Source: an uncultured Bacteroidales bacterium (GTDB lineage: Bacteria; Bacteroidota; Bacteroidia; Bacteroidales; Bacteroidaceae). Taken from it: a stretch of DNA of 64,000 bases. Positions 8,180 to 15,902 of this stretch are shown in pieces. A model generated the notes under the pieces. That model saw only the letters and a program-made list of their open reading frames with translations, searched no databases and was not told where the DNA came from. The stretch covers positions 1 to 64,000 of the forward strand of contig CADCBO010000022.1 in NCBI GenBank assembly GCA_902799685.1, given 5' to 3'. The first letter of the stretch is position 1; each line of letters opens with the position of its first letter. The position numbers and the translations under genes are program-made.

Positions 8180-8845
8180 ATGGAACTCCCGATGTATGAC
8201 ACTCTGCTCAGCCTGCCCCTGTTCCAGGGTATGAGCCAGGCCGATTTCAACAGCCTGCTGCAGAAGATTCGTCTGGACTTTGCGCGCTATGACGAGGGCG
8301 GAACCATAATCAGCGCGGGTGAAAGATGCAAGAGCTTTGCATTCCTTATTAACGGTACGGTAGAGAGCTCACGCAGCGGAATGGACGGCAATCTTACCTT
8401 CATGGAGCAGATTGACGTTCCCTGTCTGATAGAGCCCTATTCCATGTTCGGACGCGCAGGCTCATACCAGCGCACCTACACCGCAGTCACCCCATGCAGT
8501 TTCCTGATGGTGGACAAGCAGTACATCTACACAGAGCTGGGCAAGTACAACATCTGCCGCATGAACCTGCTCAACATACTGAGCGGACGCGTGCAGCAGT
8601 TGGACAGCCACGTGTGGACAATGGATGGCACAGATCTGAGAGGCCGGATAATACGTTTCATAAAAGGCCTGTCCGACATACAGTCCGGCACCAAGAAACT
8701 GAGCATAAAGATGAATGACCTGGCAGTCCTGATGGATGCCACAAGACTTAACGTATCGCGAGAACTGAACGCCCTGGAGTCAGAGGGACTGATTTCCCTG
8801 CGCCGCAAGGAGATTCTGGTTCCCGCACTTGAGAATCTGGTTTGA
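8180..8845 (+). CDS. Crp/Fnr-family transcriptional regulator
   Basis: Cyclic-nucleotide-binding-like N-terminal beta-roll (LPLFQGMSQADFNSLLQKI, YDEGGTIISAGERCKSFAFLINGTVE) followed by a long dimerisation helix and a C-terminal winged helix (LSIKMNDLAVLMDATRLNVSRELNALESEGLISLRRKEILV). The cAMP phosphate-binding Arg-Ser signature is not conserved (YSMFGRAGSYQRTYTAV), so the effector is unknown, as is common in Bacteroidales members. The frame is open back to 8069, but that stretch precedes the promoter, so ATG 8180 is taken. The next gene (dCMP deaminase) starts three bases after its stop, so the two probably share a transcript. Confidence 0.88.
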   Translation: MELPMYDTLLSLPLFQGMSQADFNSLLQKIRLDFARYDEGGTIISAGERCKSFAFLINGTVESSRSGMDGNLTFMEQIDVPCLIEPYSMFGRAGSYQRTYTAVTPCSFLMVDKQYIYTELGKYNICRMNLLNILSGRVQQLDSHVWTMDGTDLRGRIIRFIKGLSDIQSGTKKLSIKMNDLAVLMDATRLNVSRELNALESEGLISLRRKEILVPALENLV

Positions 8846-8847
8846 CT

Positions 8848-9291
8848 ATGGATGAAGCCAAGAAAGCGGCACTTGACCGCCGATATGCAAGAATGGCCCT
8901 GATCTGGGCTGAGAACTCATACTGCGAACGCCGCAAGGTGGGCGCCCTGGTTGTAAAGAACAACATGATTATTTCCGACGGGTATAACGGCACTCCCACC
9001 GGATTCGAGAATATATGCGAGGATGAGAACAACGTGTCAAAACCTTACGTGCTCCATGCCGAAGCCAATGCCATAACCAAGCTGGCACGCTCATCCAACA
9101 GCAGCGAAGGTGCCACGCTCTATGTCACCGCATCGCCCTGCATAGAATGCGCCAAACTGATTATCCAGTCCGGGATAACCCGTGTGATATATACCGAGCA
9201 ATACCGGCTTACGGATGGCGTGGATCTGCTTAAGCGTGCAGGCATAGAAGTGATATATCTGGATTTGAACGCAGAAGACACAAGGAAATGA
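8848..9291 (+). CDS. dCMP deaminase (ComEB-type zinc deaminase)
   Basis: Converts dCMP to dUMP for thymidylate synthesis. The zinc site is complete: HAEANAI gives the zinc histidine and catalytic glutamate, and SPCIECAKL gives the two zinc cysteines. GYNGTPTGFENICED is the substrate loop typical of deoxycytidylate deaminases. About 147 residues, normal length. ATG 8848 is preferred over an in-frame TTG at 8842 inside the previous gene. Its stop overlaps the start of the S41 protease gene (ATGA). Confidence 0.93.
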   Translation: MDEAKKAALDRRYARMALIWAENSYCERRKVGALVVKNNMIISDGYNGTPTGFENICEDENNVSKPYVLHAEANAITKLARSSNSSEGATLYVTASPCIECAKLIIQSGITRVIYTEQYRLTDGVDLLKRAGIEVIYLDLNAEDTRK

Positions 9292-10883
9292 AGACATTCA
9301 AGAAGATAATACAGATACTGTTTGTCCTTACCATGGGATTCTTTTTGGGAATCGAGGTAATGATAGGCATATTCAAAAGGCACAAGCCGCAGTTTGAACG
9401 CGGCGAGAGTCCCGGTTCGCAGAAAGTGGAGACCCTCATCAAGGCCATAGACCGCAAGTATGTGGACGTAGTGGACATGGACTCCATCATGGACCGCGTG
9501 CTGCCCACCATACTTGAGGAACTGGACCCCCACTCCGCCTACTATCCGGCAGAGGAGACTCAGGTAAGCAATGACGAACTCCACGGCAGTTTCTCAGGTA
9601 TAGGCATACAGTTCTCAATGCAGGATGATACCATTCGCGTGAACAGCGTGATACACGGAGGCCCTTCAGAGAAGGTGGGCGTACTGGCCGGTGACCGCAT
9701 AGTGCTCATAAACGACTCCCTGTTTGCCGGCAGGAAGATTCCCAGCAATGAAGTGGTCAAGAATCTTAAAGGCCCCAAAGGCACTACCGTAAAGATAAGC
9801 GTGATGCGTAACGGTGAGCCGGGTCTGGTGGATTTCACCATTGAGCGTGGAGACATACCGGTAAAGAGTATTGATGCCGCCTATATGATAACCGATGAGA
9901 TAGGTTACATAATGATAAACAAGTTCGGTGAGACTACATTCGCCGAAATGATGGTAAGCCTGTCAGAGCTGAGCAGCAAGGGCATGAAAAAGCTTATCAT
10001 TGACCTTCGCGGCAACAGCGGCGGTTACCTAGGCGCAGCCATACAGATGGTAAATGAGTTCCTGCCCAAGAATGACCTTATTGTATATACGCAGGGAGCC
10101 CACAGCCCAATGGCCAAGCAGTTTGCCGACGGACGCGGCCACTACAAGAACATCCCGCTTGTGGTCATGATTGATGAATCATCGGCATCGGCCGCCGAGA
10201 TATTCACCGGCGCAATCCAGGACAATGACCGCGGCACCGTTGTAGGACGCCGTTCATTCGGAAAGGGACTGGTACAGGAGCCCATTGATTTCAGCGACGG
10301 CTCAAGCATACGTATCACCATAGCCCGCTACTACACCCCGTCGGGCCGCTGCATCCAGAAACCATATGGAGAATCTGATGAGGATTATGCCCTGGACATC
10401 ATCAAACGCTATGAGCACGGTGAATTCTTCAGCGCCGACAGCATAAAGCAGAACGAAAACGAGGTCTATACCACCAAAGGCGGACGCACGGTCTATGGGG
10501 GCGGCGGAATCATGCCCGATGTGTTCGTGGCACAGGATACCACCGGCTACTCCGACTACTACTCCAACGTGGTGCGCAAGAGCCTAGTCAACAAGTTCTC
10601 ATTCAAGTATGTGGATGGCAGAAGGTCTGAATTCTCCAATCTTAAGACATATGCCGACATTGAGGATTATCTGGATGCCGACAACGTGCTCAACAAGTTC
10701 TATGACTATGCAGCCAAGAACGGGGTAAAGAGAGACAGGTCACTCACCGCTCCCGCCCGCAAGCAGATGCGCACCTACCTTTACGGCAACATAATCTATG
10801 ACGCCCTGGACATGCAGGATTACATATCGTTCATAAACCTGACCGACCCCGCTGTCACCAAGGCCATTGAGGTCCTGAAATAG
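9288..10883 (+). CDS. S41-family carboxy-terminal processing protease (CtpA-like)
   Basis: Periplasmic, membrane-tethered serine protease. Residues about 8-25 form a signal anchor (ILFVLTMGFFLGIEVMIGIF). A PDZ domain follows (GSFSGIGIQFSMQDDTIRV to GDRIVLINDSLFAGR). The catalytic core contains DLRGNSGGYLGAAIQMVNEFL, the nucleophile region DESSASAAEIFTGAIQDND and the general-base lysine in GRRSFGKGLVQEP. A C-terminal extension of about 150 residues follows. 531 residues is usual for Bacteroidales Ctp proteins. The start codon overlaps the dCMP deaminase stop, and a strong hairpin closes the operon at 10909. Confidence 0.95.
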   Translation: MKTFKKIIQILFVLTMGFFLGIEVMIGIFKRHKPQFERGESPGSQKVETLIKAIDRKYVDVVDMDSIMDRVLPTILEELDPHSAYYPAEETQVSNDELHGSFSGIGIQFSMQDDTIRVNSVIHGGPSEKVGVLAGDRIVLINDSLFAGRKIPSNEVVKNLKGPKGTTVKISVMRNGEPGLVDFTIERGDIPVKSIDAAYMITDEIGYIMINKFGETTFAEMMVSLSELSSKGMKKLIIDLRGNSGGYLGAAIQMVNEFLPKNDLIVYTQGAHSPMAKQFADGRGHYKNIPLVVMIDESSASAAEIFTGAIQDNDRGTVVGRRSFGKGLVQEPIDFSDGSSIRITIARYYTPSGRCIQKPYGESDEDYALDIIKRYEHGEFFSADSIKQNENEVYTTKGGRTVYGGGGIMPDVFVAQDTTGYSDYYSNVVRKSLVNKFSFKYVDGRRSEFSNLKTYADIEDYLDADNVLNKFYDYAAKNGVKRDRSLTAPARKQMRTYLYGNIIYDALDMQDYISFINLTDPAVTKAIEVLK

Positions 10884-10908
10884 AACTCAGGAAACATCCG
10901 GTTAATAT

Positions 10909-10934
10909 AAGCCAGCCGTTTAAGCGGCTGGCTT
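10909..10934. terminator. Bidirectional terminator between the protease and DUF721 genes
   Basis: AAGCCAGCCG and CGGCTGGCTT form a perfect 10-base-pair stem with a 6-base loop between two convergent genes. The T-rich tail is short on both sides. Confidence 0.75.
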
Positions 10935-10935
10935 G

Positions 10936-11226
10936 TCATTTCAATACTATCTGTGTGATTACTTGTGCGCCGGCCTCTGCATTAAGACGTGACACCAGAT
11001 CGGTACGCCGCATCAGCAGTTCATTGCGCAGAGCGGCCGATGATATGGTCACAAACAGTACCTGGTTATAAATGCGCAAGCCTTTAGTGTATCGGGATAC
11101 GGCAGGTCCCACCACCTTGTCCCATGCCTGGATAAGCCGATGTTCGTTCAATGGCGTTTCCAGTCCGTATTCACGGAGATACTGGAGTATCACGCCGCCC
11201 ACAGGCTCTGAATTGGTCTTTTTCAT
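10936..11226 (-). CDS. DUF721 (DciA-like) protein
   Basis: Small protein of 96 residues. It has the DUF721 layout: a helical N-terminus (GGVILQYLREYGLETPLNEHRLIQAWDKVVG), PAVSRYTKGLRIYNQVLFVTISSAALRNELLMRRTDLVSRLN and a final strand. Relatives include DciA, which helps load the replicative helicase in bacteria lacking DnaC. The gene starts inside the recF stop (ATGA overlap), and a recF-DUF721 pair is common and fits a replication/repair role. Whether this short version loads helicase is not known from sequence. Confidence 0.85.
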   Translation of the reverse strand: MKKTNSEPVGGVILQYLREYGLETPLNEHRLIQAWDKVVGPAVSRYTKGLRIYNQVLFVTISSAALRNELLMRRTDLVSRLNAEAGAQVITQIVLK

Positions 11227-12317
11227 ATCACCTCTCCGTCCTGCACGGTAAACACCTTGTAATCCTGTCCCGTACCCTCCAGAATGCCGTCTATATGGTT
11301 ACGGTCCACATCGGTTATGAATACCTGTCCGAACTTTTCATTATCGGAAACCAATGAAATGATACGGCCCACACGTTCAGCATCCAGACGGTCAAATATA
11401 TCATCAAGAAGCAGTATGGGACGCTTGCTGCAAGACTCCCTGAGCAGACGGTACTGAGCCAGCTTGAGAGCCACCAGATAGCTCTTGTTCTGTCCCTGAG
11501 AGCCTTCACGCCGAATGGGATAGCCGTCCAGATTCATCTCCAGCTCATCCTTGTGAATGCCATGCAGCGAATAGCCTGCGCTCCGGTCAAGCCGGCGTCC
11601 CTCTTCAAACTGAGCAAGCAGGTCTCCTCTGCAGGCATGCGATGCATATGACAATGACACCTGCTCTTTTTCATCGCCAATGAGCGAATACATCTCTTGG
11701 AAATATGGAACCAACCTGTCTGTCAAAGACTTGCGTCTCTCATATATTTTGATTCCGGTATCCGCCATAGTCCGCTCCCACATAAGGAACAACTCACGGT
11801 CCGGCTCAACCTCCATCTTCAGCAATGCATTGCGCTGTTGCAGTGCCTTGTTGTAAGAGATAAGCAGCTTAAGGTACTCCTGATCATACTGCGATATTAT
11901 GATGTCCATGAATCGGCGGCGCTCGTCGCTGCCGCCCAGAATCAGTTCCACATCCTGCGGCGACACCATCACCAAAGGTATGTAACCTATGTGGTCCGAA
12001 AATCTCTGGTACTCCTTTCCGTCACGTTTGAACTGCTTGTGCCCCTTTAGCCTGGAAACACATCCTATCACCGTCCTGTCCCCTGTTGGTAAACAATACG
12101 AGCCCTGCAGCTGATAGCACTCCGCATCGTGACGCACGGTAAGCTGGTCTGTCTGGCTTATGGAGCTTCGGCAGAATGACAGGCAATAGACCGCATCCAG
12201 CAGATTGGTCTTGCCCATGCCGTTCTTGCCCACAAAGCAGTTCAGTTTGGGCGAAAACTCCAGGTCAGCCTGCACTATGTTGCGGTAGTCCTGCACGAAC
12301 AGATGTTCCAGTTGCAT
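11223..12317 (-). CDS. recF: DNA replication and repair protein RecF
   Basis: SMC-like ATPase that helps load RecA at single-strand gaps. Walker A is GKNGMGKTNLLDAVY, the ABC signature is REGSQGQNKSYLVALKLAQ, and Walker B is PILLLDDIFDRLD. DVELILGGSDERRRFMD is the typical RecF segment. 364 residues, normal length. The upstream region carries a minus-strand TACTTTTG -7 box. It is transcribed with the DUF721 gene. Confidence 0.97.
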   Translation of the reverse strand: MQLEHLFVQDYRNIVQADLEFSPKLNCFVGKNGMGKTNLLDAVYCLSFCRSSISQTDQLTVRHDAECYQLQGSYCLPTGDRTVIGCVSRLKGHKQFKRDGKEYQRFSDHIGYIPLVMVSPQDVELILGGSDERRRFMDIIISQYDQEYLKLLISYNKALQQRNALLKMEVEPDRELFLMWERTMADTGIKIYERRKSLTDRLVPYFQEMYSLIGDEKEQVSLSYASHACRGDLLAQFEEGRRLDRSAGYSLHGIHKDELEMNLDGYPIRREGSQGQNKSYLVALKLAQYRLLRESCSKRPILLLDDIFDRLDAERVGRIISLVSDNEKFGQVFITDVDRNHIDGILEGTGQDYKVFTVQDGEVI

Positions 12318-12350
12318 TCTGATTGACGGTTATCGGGGTTGATTCAAACA

Positions 12351-12383
12351 CAAAAGTAGTCAATATTATTCTTCAAGTCGCAA
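12351..12383 (-). promoter_or_regulatory. recF promoter
   Basis: Minus strand TTG (12383-12381), 22 bases, then TACTTTTG (12358-12351), matching TAnnTTTG, about 34 bases before the recF ATG. Confidence 0.5.
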
Positions 12384-12463
12384 TATCAGGCACAATCTTG
12401 ATTTTCTTTCAGAAAACTCATAGGATTTTTGATGCAAAATGTTCACGTATAGTAAAAAATGAC

Positions 12464-12471
12464 TATTTTTG
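12464..12471 (+). promoter_or_regulatory. -7 box upstream of the TPR gene
   Basis: TATTTTTG matches the Bacteroidetes -7 consensus and lies 21 bases before ATG 12493. No convincing -33 box is visible at 19-21 bases. Confidence 0.45.
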
Positions 12472-12492
12472 CACCCGCTAATTAAAGATGAA

Positions 12493-13182
12493 ATGGCAAA
12501 GAAAGCAGTAAAACCCGCTACCAAGCAGGAACAGAAAGGCCTTGAAGAGGCTTTAAGCAAGTCAGAACAGTTTTTTGAGAACAACAAGAAGACCATCTTC
12601 GGGTGCCTCATCGCAATCATAGTTATCATAGCAGGTGGTATGCTTTACTACCACAAGGTCGTTCAGCCCCGTCAGCTCAGGGCTGCCGAGGCCATATTCC
12701 CCGGCGAGACCTATTTTGTTAACGGTGATTACTCCACCGCACTGAATGGTGACGCCTACGGCTTTGACGGTTTTGAGGCTCTCTCCAAGCAGTACAAGAG
12801 CACCAAGGCAGGCAAGCTGGCAGGTCTCTATGCAGGTCTCTGCTATGCACAGCTTGACAGCATGGATATGGCTCAGAAGTATCTGGAAAAGTTCAGCGGT
12901 AAGGATCAGATGGTAGCTCCTGCTGCCATAGGTGCATTGGCTAACTGCTACGCCAACGCCGGTCAGAACAGCAAGGCAGCCGCCACATTCGAGAAGGCAG
13001 CCAAGAAGGCAGACAACAACCTGCTTTCACCTTATTACTATTTCCAGGCTGGTCTCATATATGAGGCAATGGACAAGCCCGCCCAGGCCCTCAAGATTTA
13101 CAACATGATAAAGACCCAGTATCCCGAGTCCATAGAGAGTCAGGATATTGACAAGTACATAGCCCGTCTTACAAGCAAGTAA
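12493..13182 (+). CDS. Membrane-anchored TPR protein (YfgM-like)
   Basis: About 229 residues. A Lys-rich N-terminus is followed by one transmembrane segment (TIFGCLIAIIVIIAGGMLYYH, around residues 38-58), then tetratricopeptide-like helices (AGKLAGLYAGLCYAQLDSMDMAQKYLEKF, IGALANCYANAGQNSKAAATFEKAAK, YYFQAGLIYEAMDKPAQALKIYNMIK). This single-TM plus TPR layout is like YfgM/TPR_21 proteins, which interact with translocon chaperones in other bacteria. The role here is inferred. ATG 12493 is used rather than TTG 12469, which lies inside the -7 element region. Confidence 0.85.
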   Translation: MAKKAVKPATKQEQKGLEEALSKSEQFFENNKKTIFGCLIAIIVIIAGGMLYYHKVVQPRQLRAAEAIFPGETYFVNGDYSTALNGDAYGFDGFEALSKQYKSTKAGKLAGLYAGLCYAQLDSMDMAQKYLEKFSGKDQMVAPAAIGALANCYANAGQNSKAAATFEKAAKKADNNLLSPYYYFQAGLIYEAMDKPAQALKIYNMIKTQYPESIESQDIDKYIARLTSK

Positions 13183-13199
13183 TAAGACAGGTTCCGGCT

Positions 13200-13282
13200 G
13201 GGTGAATTCCAGAGTGGCCAAATGGGGCAGACTGTAAATCTGCTGTCTCTCGACTTCGGTGGTTCGAATCCATCTTCACCCA
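13200..13282 (+). tRNA. tRNA-Tyr (GTA)
   Basis: Acceptor arms GGGTGAA and TTCACCC pair over seven bases, the anticodon loop is CTGTAAA (anticodon GTA), a long variable arm gives class II shape, and the T loop reads GGTTCGAATC. Length is 83 bases. The CCA tail is not encoded. Confidence 0.95.
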
Positions 13283-13283
13283 C

Positions 13284-13402
13284 AATGCCAAAGGGGACGG
13301 TTCCGTTTGGCATTCACTTAAAAAAACGACTCCATCTAACACAAACAAGTGCTGGATGGTTTCTTTTTTTAGAGGCCAAACGGAACCGTCCCCTTTGGCA
13401 TT
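13284..13402. repeat. REP-like inverted-repeat element between tRNA-Tyr and proC
   Basis: Perfect 28-base inverted repeats at 13284-13311 and 13375-13402 surround a 63-base spacer. Each arm has the core GGGGACGGTTC framed by ATGCCAAA and TTTGGCAT, so every arm is also a small palindrome. The spacer itself continues the hairpin imperfectly (AAAAAAACGACTCCATC against GATGGTTTCTTTTTTT). It shares core and design with the element inside cbiA. Confidence 0.85.
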
Positions 13403-13442
13403 GCGGGTGAGATGGATTCAGTTATTCCTTAAAAAAAATCAC

Positions 13443-13450
13443 TACCTTTG
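13443..13450 (+). promoter_or_regulatory. -7 box of the proC promoter
   Basis: TACCTTTG, 20 bases before the proC ATG at 13471. The expected -33 position falls just outside the REP-like element. Confidence 0.5.
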
Positions 13451-13470
13451 CACTGTTAAACTTTCCAATT

Positions 13471-14259
13471 ATGAAGATTACCATTATCGGCGCCGGGAAT
13501 ATGGGTGGCGCAATTGCCAGAGGATTTGCCGCAAAGAAGGTTTTTGCCGCAAAGGATATAACCTGCTGCGACCGCAGTGACGCAACACTTGAAACACTGA
13601 AAAAGGATGTGCCCGGCATAGGTATATCAAAGGATAACGTACAGGCTGTAAAAGGTGCAGACATAGTGCTGTTTGCAGTAAAGCCATGGATTCTTCCGGC
13701 GGCCGTTGAGGAGGTTAAGGAGGCATTGGACTACAAAAAGCAGCTCATCATATCAATCGCCGCAGGCGTAGGTACCGAAAAGCTTGCCGGGATATTCAGC
13801 AAGAACGGCACGCTGCCCCAGATTGTATATCTGATTCCCAACATAGCTGTCGAGGTTGGTGCGGGAGTGTTCTTCTACTGCACGGCCAACGCCAACAAGA
13901 AGAATCTTGACCTGGTGCAAAAGCTTTTCGGTCAGGTTGGATTCGCAAAGCAGGTTGAGGAGAAGCAGATGACCGCGGGAACGGCTCTTGCATCATGCGG
14001 CATAGCATATGTGTTCCGTTATATCCGCGCCAATGTGGAAGGTGGCGTAGAGATGGGATTCTACCCTAAGGATGCACAGGAAATTGTCCTGGGCACCATA
14101 AAGGGAGCAGTTGAGCTGCTGCTTGCACACGGTTCACACCCCGAGCAGGAAGTTGACAAGGTCACCACTCCCGGCGGAATCACCATCAAGGGCCTTAACG
14201 CAATGGAGGAGGCCGGATTCACCAACGCCGTAATCAAGGGTCTCAAGGCCGGCAAGTAA
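13471..14259 (+). CDS. proC: Pyrroline-5-carboxylate reductase ProC
   Basis: Last step of proline synthesis, NAD(P)H-dependent. The N-terminal Rossmann motif is KITIIGAGNMGGAIARGF. LISIAAGVGTEKL and YLIPNIAVEVGAGVFFY follow, and the C-terminal dimer helix segment contains EQEVDKVTTPGGITIKGLNAMEEAGF, the P5C reductase signature. 262 residues, normal. The last base of its stop is the first base of the next start codon, so it is coupled to the YqiA-like gene. Confidence 0.96.
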   Translation: MKITIIGAGNMGGAIARGFAAKKVFAAKDITCCDRSDATLETLKKDVPGIGISKDNVQAVKGADIVLFAVKPWILPAAVEEVKEALDYKKQLIISIAAGVGTEKLAGIFSKNGTLPQIVYLIPNIAVEVGAGVFFYCTANANKKNLDLVQKLFGQVGFAKQVEEKQMTAGTALASCGIAYVFRYIRANVEGGVEMGFYPKDAQEIVLGTIKGAVELLLAHGSHPEQEVDKVTTPGGITIKGLNAMEEAGFTNAVIKGLKAGK

Positions 14260-14837
14260 TGAAGCTGGTTTATTTTCACGGTTTCATGTCATCGGGAGCC
14301 AGCGGCACGGTAGAGAGCCTGCGCCACATGCTTCCTGAGTTGGAGGTCTGTGCCCCTGACATACCGGTTGATCCCGCCGAGGCTCTGCCCTATCTCAAGC
14401 ATTACGTTGCCGATCAGCAGCCTGACATAATTGTAGGCACATCCATGGGCGCCATGTATGCCCAGCAGATGTTCGGTTTCAAGAAAATATGCGTGAACCC
14501 GTCGTTCAACATGTCCACCATGTCAAAGGTCATGAAGGCCAATACCACCTACCCTTTCCAGAACGGACGCAAGGACGGAGCCAAGACCTTCAAGATAACG
14601 GGGCAGATTGTCAAGAACTTCAACATGATGGAGCGTCAGCAGTTCAAGGGCATCACCGATTTTGACCGCGAAAACACATACGGCCTCTTTGGCACCCATG
14701 ACACAACAGTGAACTGCTACGACCTGTTCAGGAAATACTATACCCACGCCCAGCGTTTTGACGGCGAGCACCGCCTGAACGACAAATCACTCAAGTCCGC
14801 AGTAGTTCCACTAATCAGACAGATTCTGGGAATCTGA
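14259..14837 (+). CDS. YqiA/UPF0227-like alpha/beta hydrolase
   Basis: 192 residues. LVYFHGFMSSGASGTVESL is the oxyanion-type N-terminal strand, and IIVGTSMGAMYAQQMF is the G-x-S-x-G nucleophile elbow. LFGTHDTTVNCYDLF supplies a candidate aspartate, and FDGEHRLNDKSLK a candidate histidine. This is the layout of the short YqiA/YcfP esterase-like family. The substrate is unknown. A small perfect hairpin (CAGATTC/GAATCTG, 14820-14836) covers its stop codon and may act as a weak terminator. Confidence 0.85.
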   Translation: MKLVYFHGFMSSGASGTVESLRHMLPELEVCAPDIPVDPAEALPYLKHYVADQQPDIIVGTSMGAMYAQQMFGFKKICVNPSFNMSTMSKVMKANTTYPFQNGRKDGAKTFKITGQIVKNFNMMERQQFKGITDFDRENTYGLFGTHDTTVNCYDLFRKYYTHAQRFDGEHRLNDKSLKSAVVPLIRQILGI

Positions 14838-14881
14838 TAATCTTTCTCCAGCACCCTTTGTAATAAAAACTGTGTTGATGC

Positions 14882-14911
14882 TTGCACACCAACATAATAT
14901 CATTATCTTTG
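14882..14911 (+). promoter_or_regulatory. Promoter of the kinase/AAA+/STAND operon
   Basis: TTG (14882-14884), 19 bases, then TATCTTTG (14904-14911), an excellent match to the Bacteroidetes -33/-7 consensus. It is the only strong promoter seen before the nine tightly packed genes that follow, with a predicted start near 14918. Confidence 0.75.
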
Positions 14912-14951
14912 TATGTTTCCTAATTACTGATTATTAAACCTTATTGGCAAT

Positions 14952-15899
14952 ATGCGGCATTTGCCTTCTGCATATTGCGAAACAAGCAGAGCAATGGAAG
15001 AGAATTACAGGACACATGAACGACAGGCAGAAAAAAGGGCTGAAGATGTAAAAACAACTGCACGGAAAGCCAGTGGAGAATGTCCGCATTGCGGTACCCC
15101 TTTGGAGAACGACAAATATGAAATATGTCCTGTTTGCGGAGGCAAACTGGTAGATTATTGCACTTTCTGCGGTGCCCCCATGCGTCCTGATGATGTAGAT
15201 TGTCCGGAATGCGGCATGCCCTCTGAAGGGGTAATATGTCCGACATGCAACATACGCAACTTCAGGTCTTTCTGCCGTCAGTGCAGCCAACCTCTTTCAC
15301 GTGCTGCCCGCAAGGCGGTTGAAAAAGCCAGACAGGACCCCAAAGTACATGAAGCGACCCGGCTCATGTCAAAGCTTGCCGAACTTGAAGCCGAACTTGA
15401 AGCCGCCATACCCGATGAAGACGAAGAAGAACCTCAAGGCCCCACCGAAGGTGAACTCCGGCTTCGTGAAATAATGGCCAAGGTGGGATTCACCCCGGCC
15501 CAAAAGCCCAAAGTCACAAAACGCAGGATAGGCCGCAGCCGCCAGGAGATATTGGCCGAATACCAAAAAGCCATCGATGAAGCCAATAAGGTGTTTGAAG
15601 AGATGCTTGCTCCTCAAGGTTCCACGCCACAGGAGCAACGCAACTATTACACCGCCCGAAAGGTAGCTGTCATGGAAGTCATTGAACATACCTGGTATGG
15701 AATCAAAAAAGAAGATGTCATGTGTTGGGAATGCAACAGGTGTCATGTACTTCACAACAACCCTCAAAACTGTGCAGTAAGAGAATTCGGTGGGAAATGG
15801 ATCAGATGCTCCAGCACCGAGATCGTGGCAGAAGGGACACCGGGAGCCCAGAAATTCACCGAAAAAGTGGGAGAAAGAAAAGTTTATAAAAGGGAATAA
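14952..15899 (+). CDS. Multi-zinc-ribbon protein, first gene of the signalling operon
   Basis: 315 residues. Residues about 38-115 hold six Cys-x-x-Cys knuckles (CPHC, CPVC, CTFC, CPEC, CPTC, CRQC), enough for three zinc ribbons. A charged coiled-coil-like stretch follows (ARLMSKLAELEAELEAA region) with an acidic DEDEEEPQG linker. A basic segment (KPKVTKRRIGRSRQEIL) and a C-terminal CWECNRCHVLHNNPQNC cluster may bind a further metal. No enzyme motif is visible. An alternative start is ATG 14994 (MEENYRTHER). It is separated from the kinase gene by three bases. A scaffold or adaptor role is inferred from the zinc ribbons shared with two other operon products. Confidence 0.8.
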   Translation: MRHLPSAYCETSRAMEENYRTHERQAEKRAEDVKTTARKASGECPHCGTPLENDKYEICPVCGGKLVDYCTFCGAPMRPDDVDCPECGMPSEGVICPTCNIRNFRSFCRQCSQPLSRAARKAVEKARQDPKVHEATRLMSKLAELEAELEAAIPDEDEEEPQGPTEGELRLREIMAKVGFTPAQKPKVTKRRIGRSRQEILAEYQKAIDEANKVFEEMLAPQGSTPQEQRNYYTARKVAVMEVIEHTWYGIKKEDVMCWECNRCHVLHNNPQNCAVREFGGKWIRCSSTEIVAEGTPGAQKFTEKVGERKVYKRE

Positions 15900-15902
15900 G
15901 AT

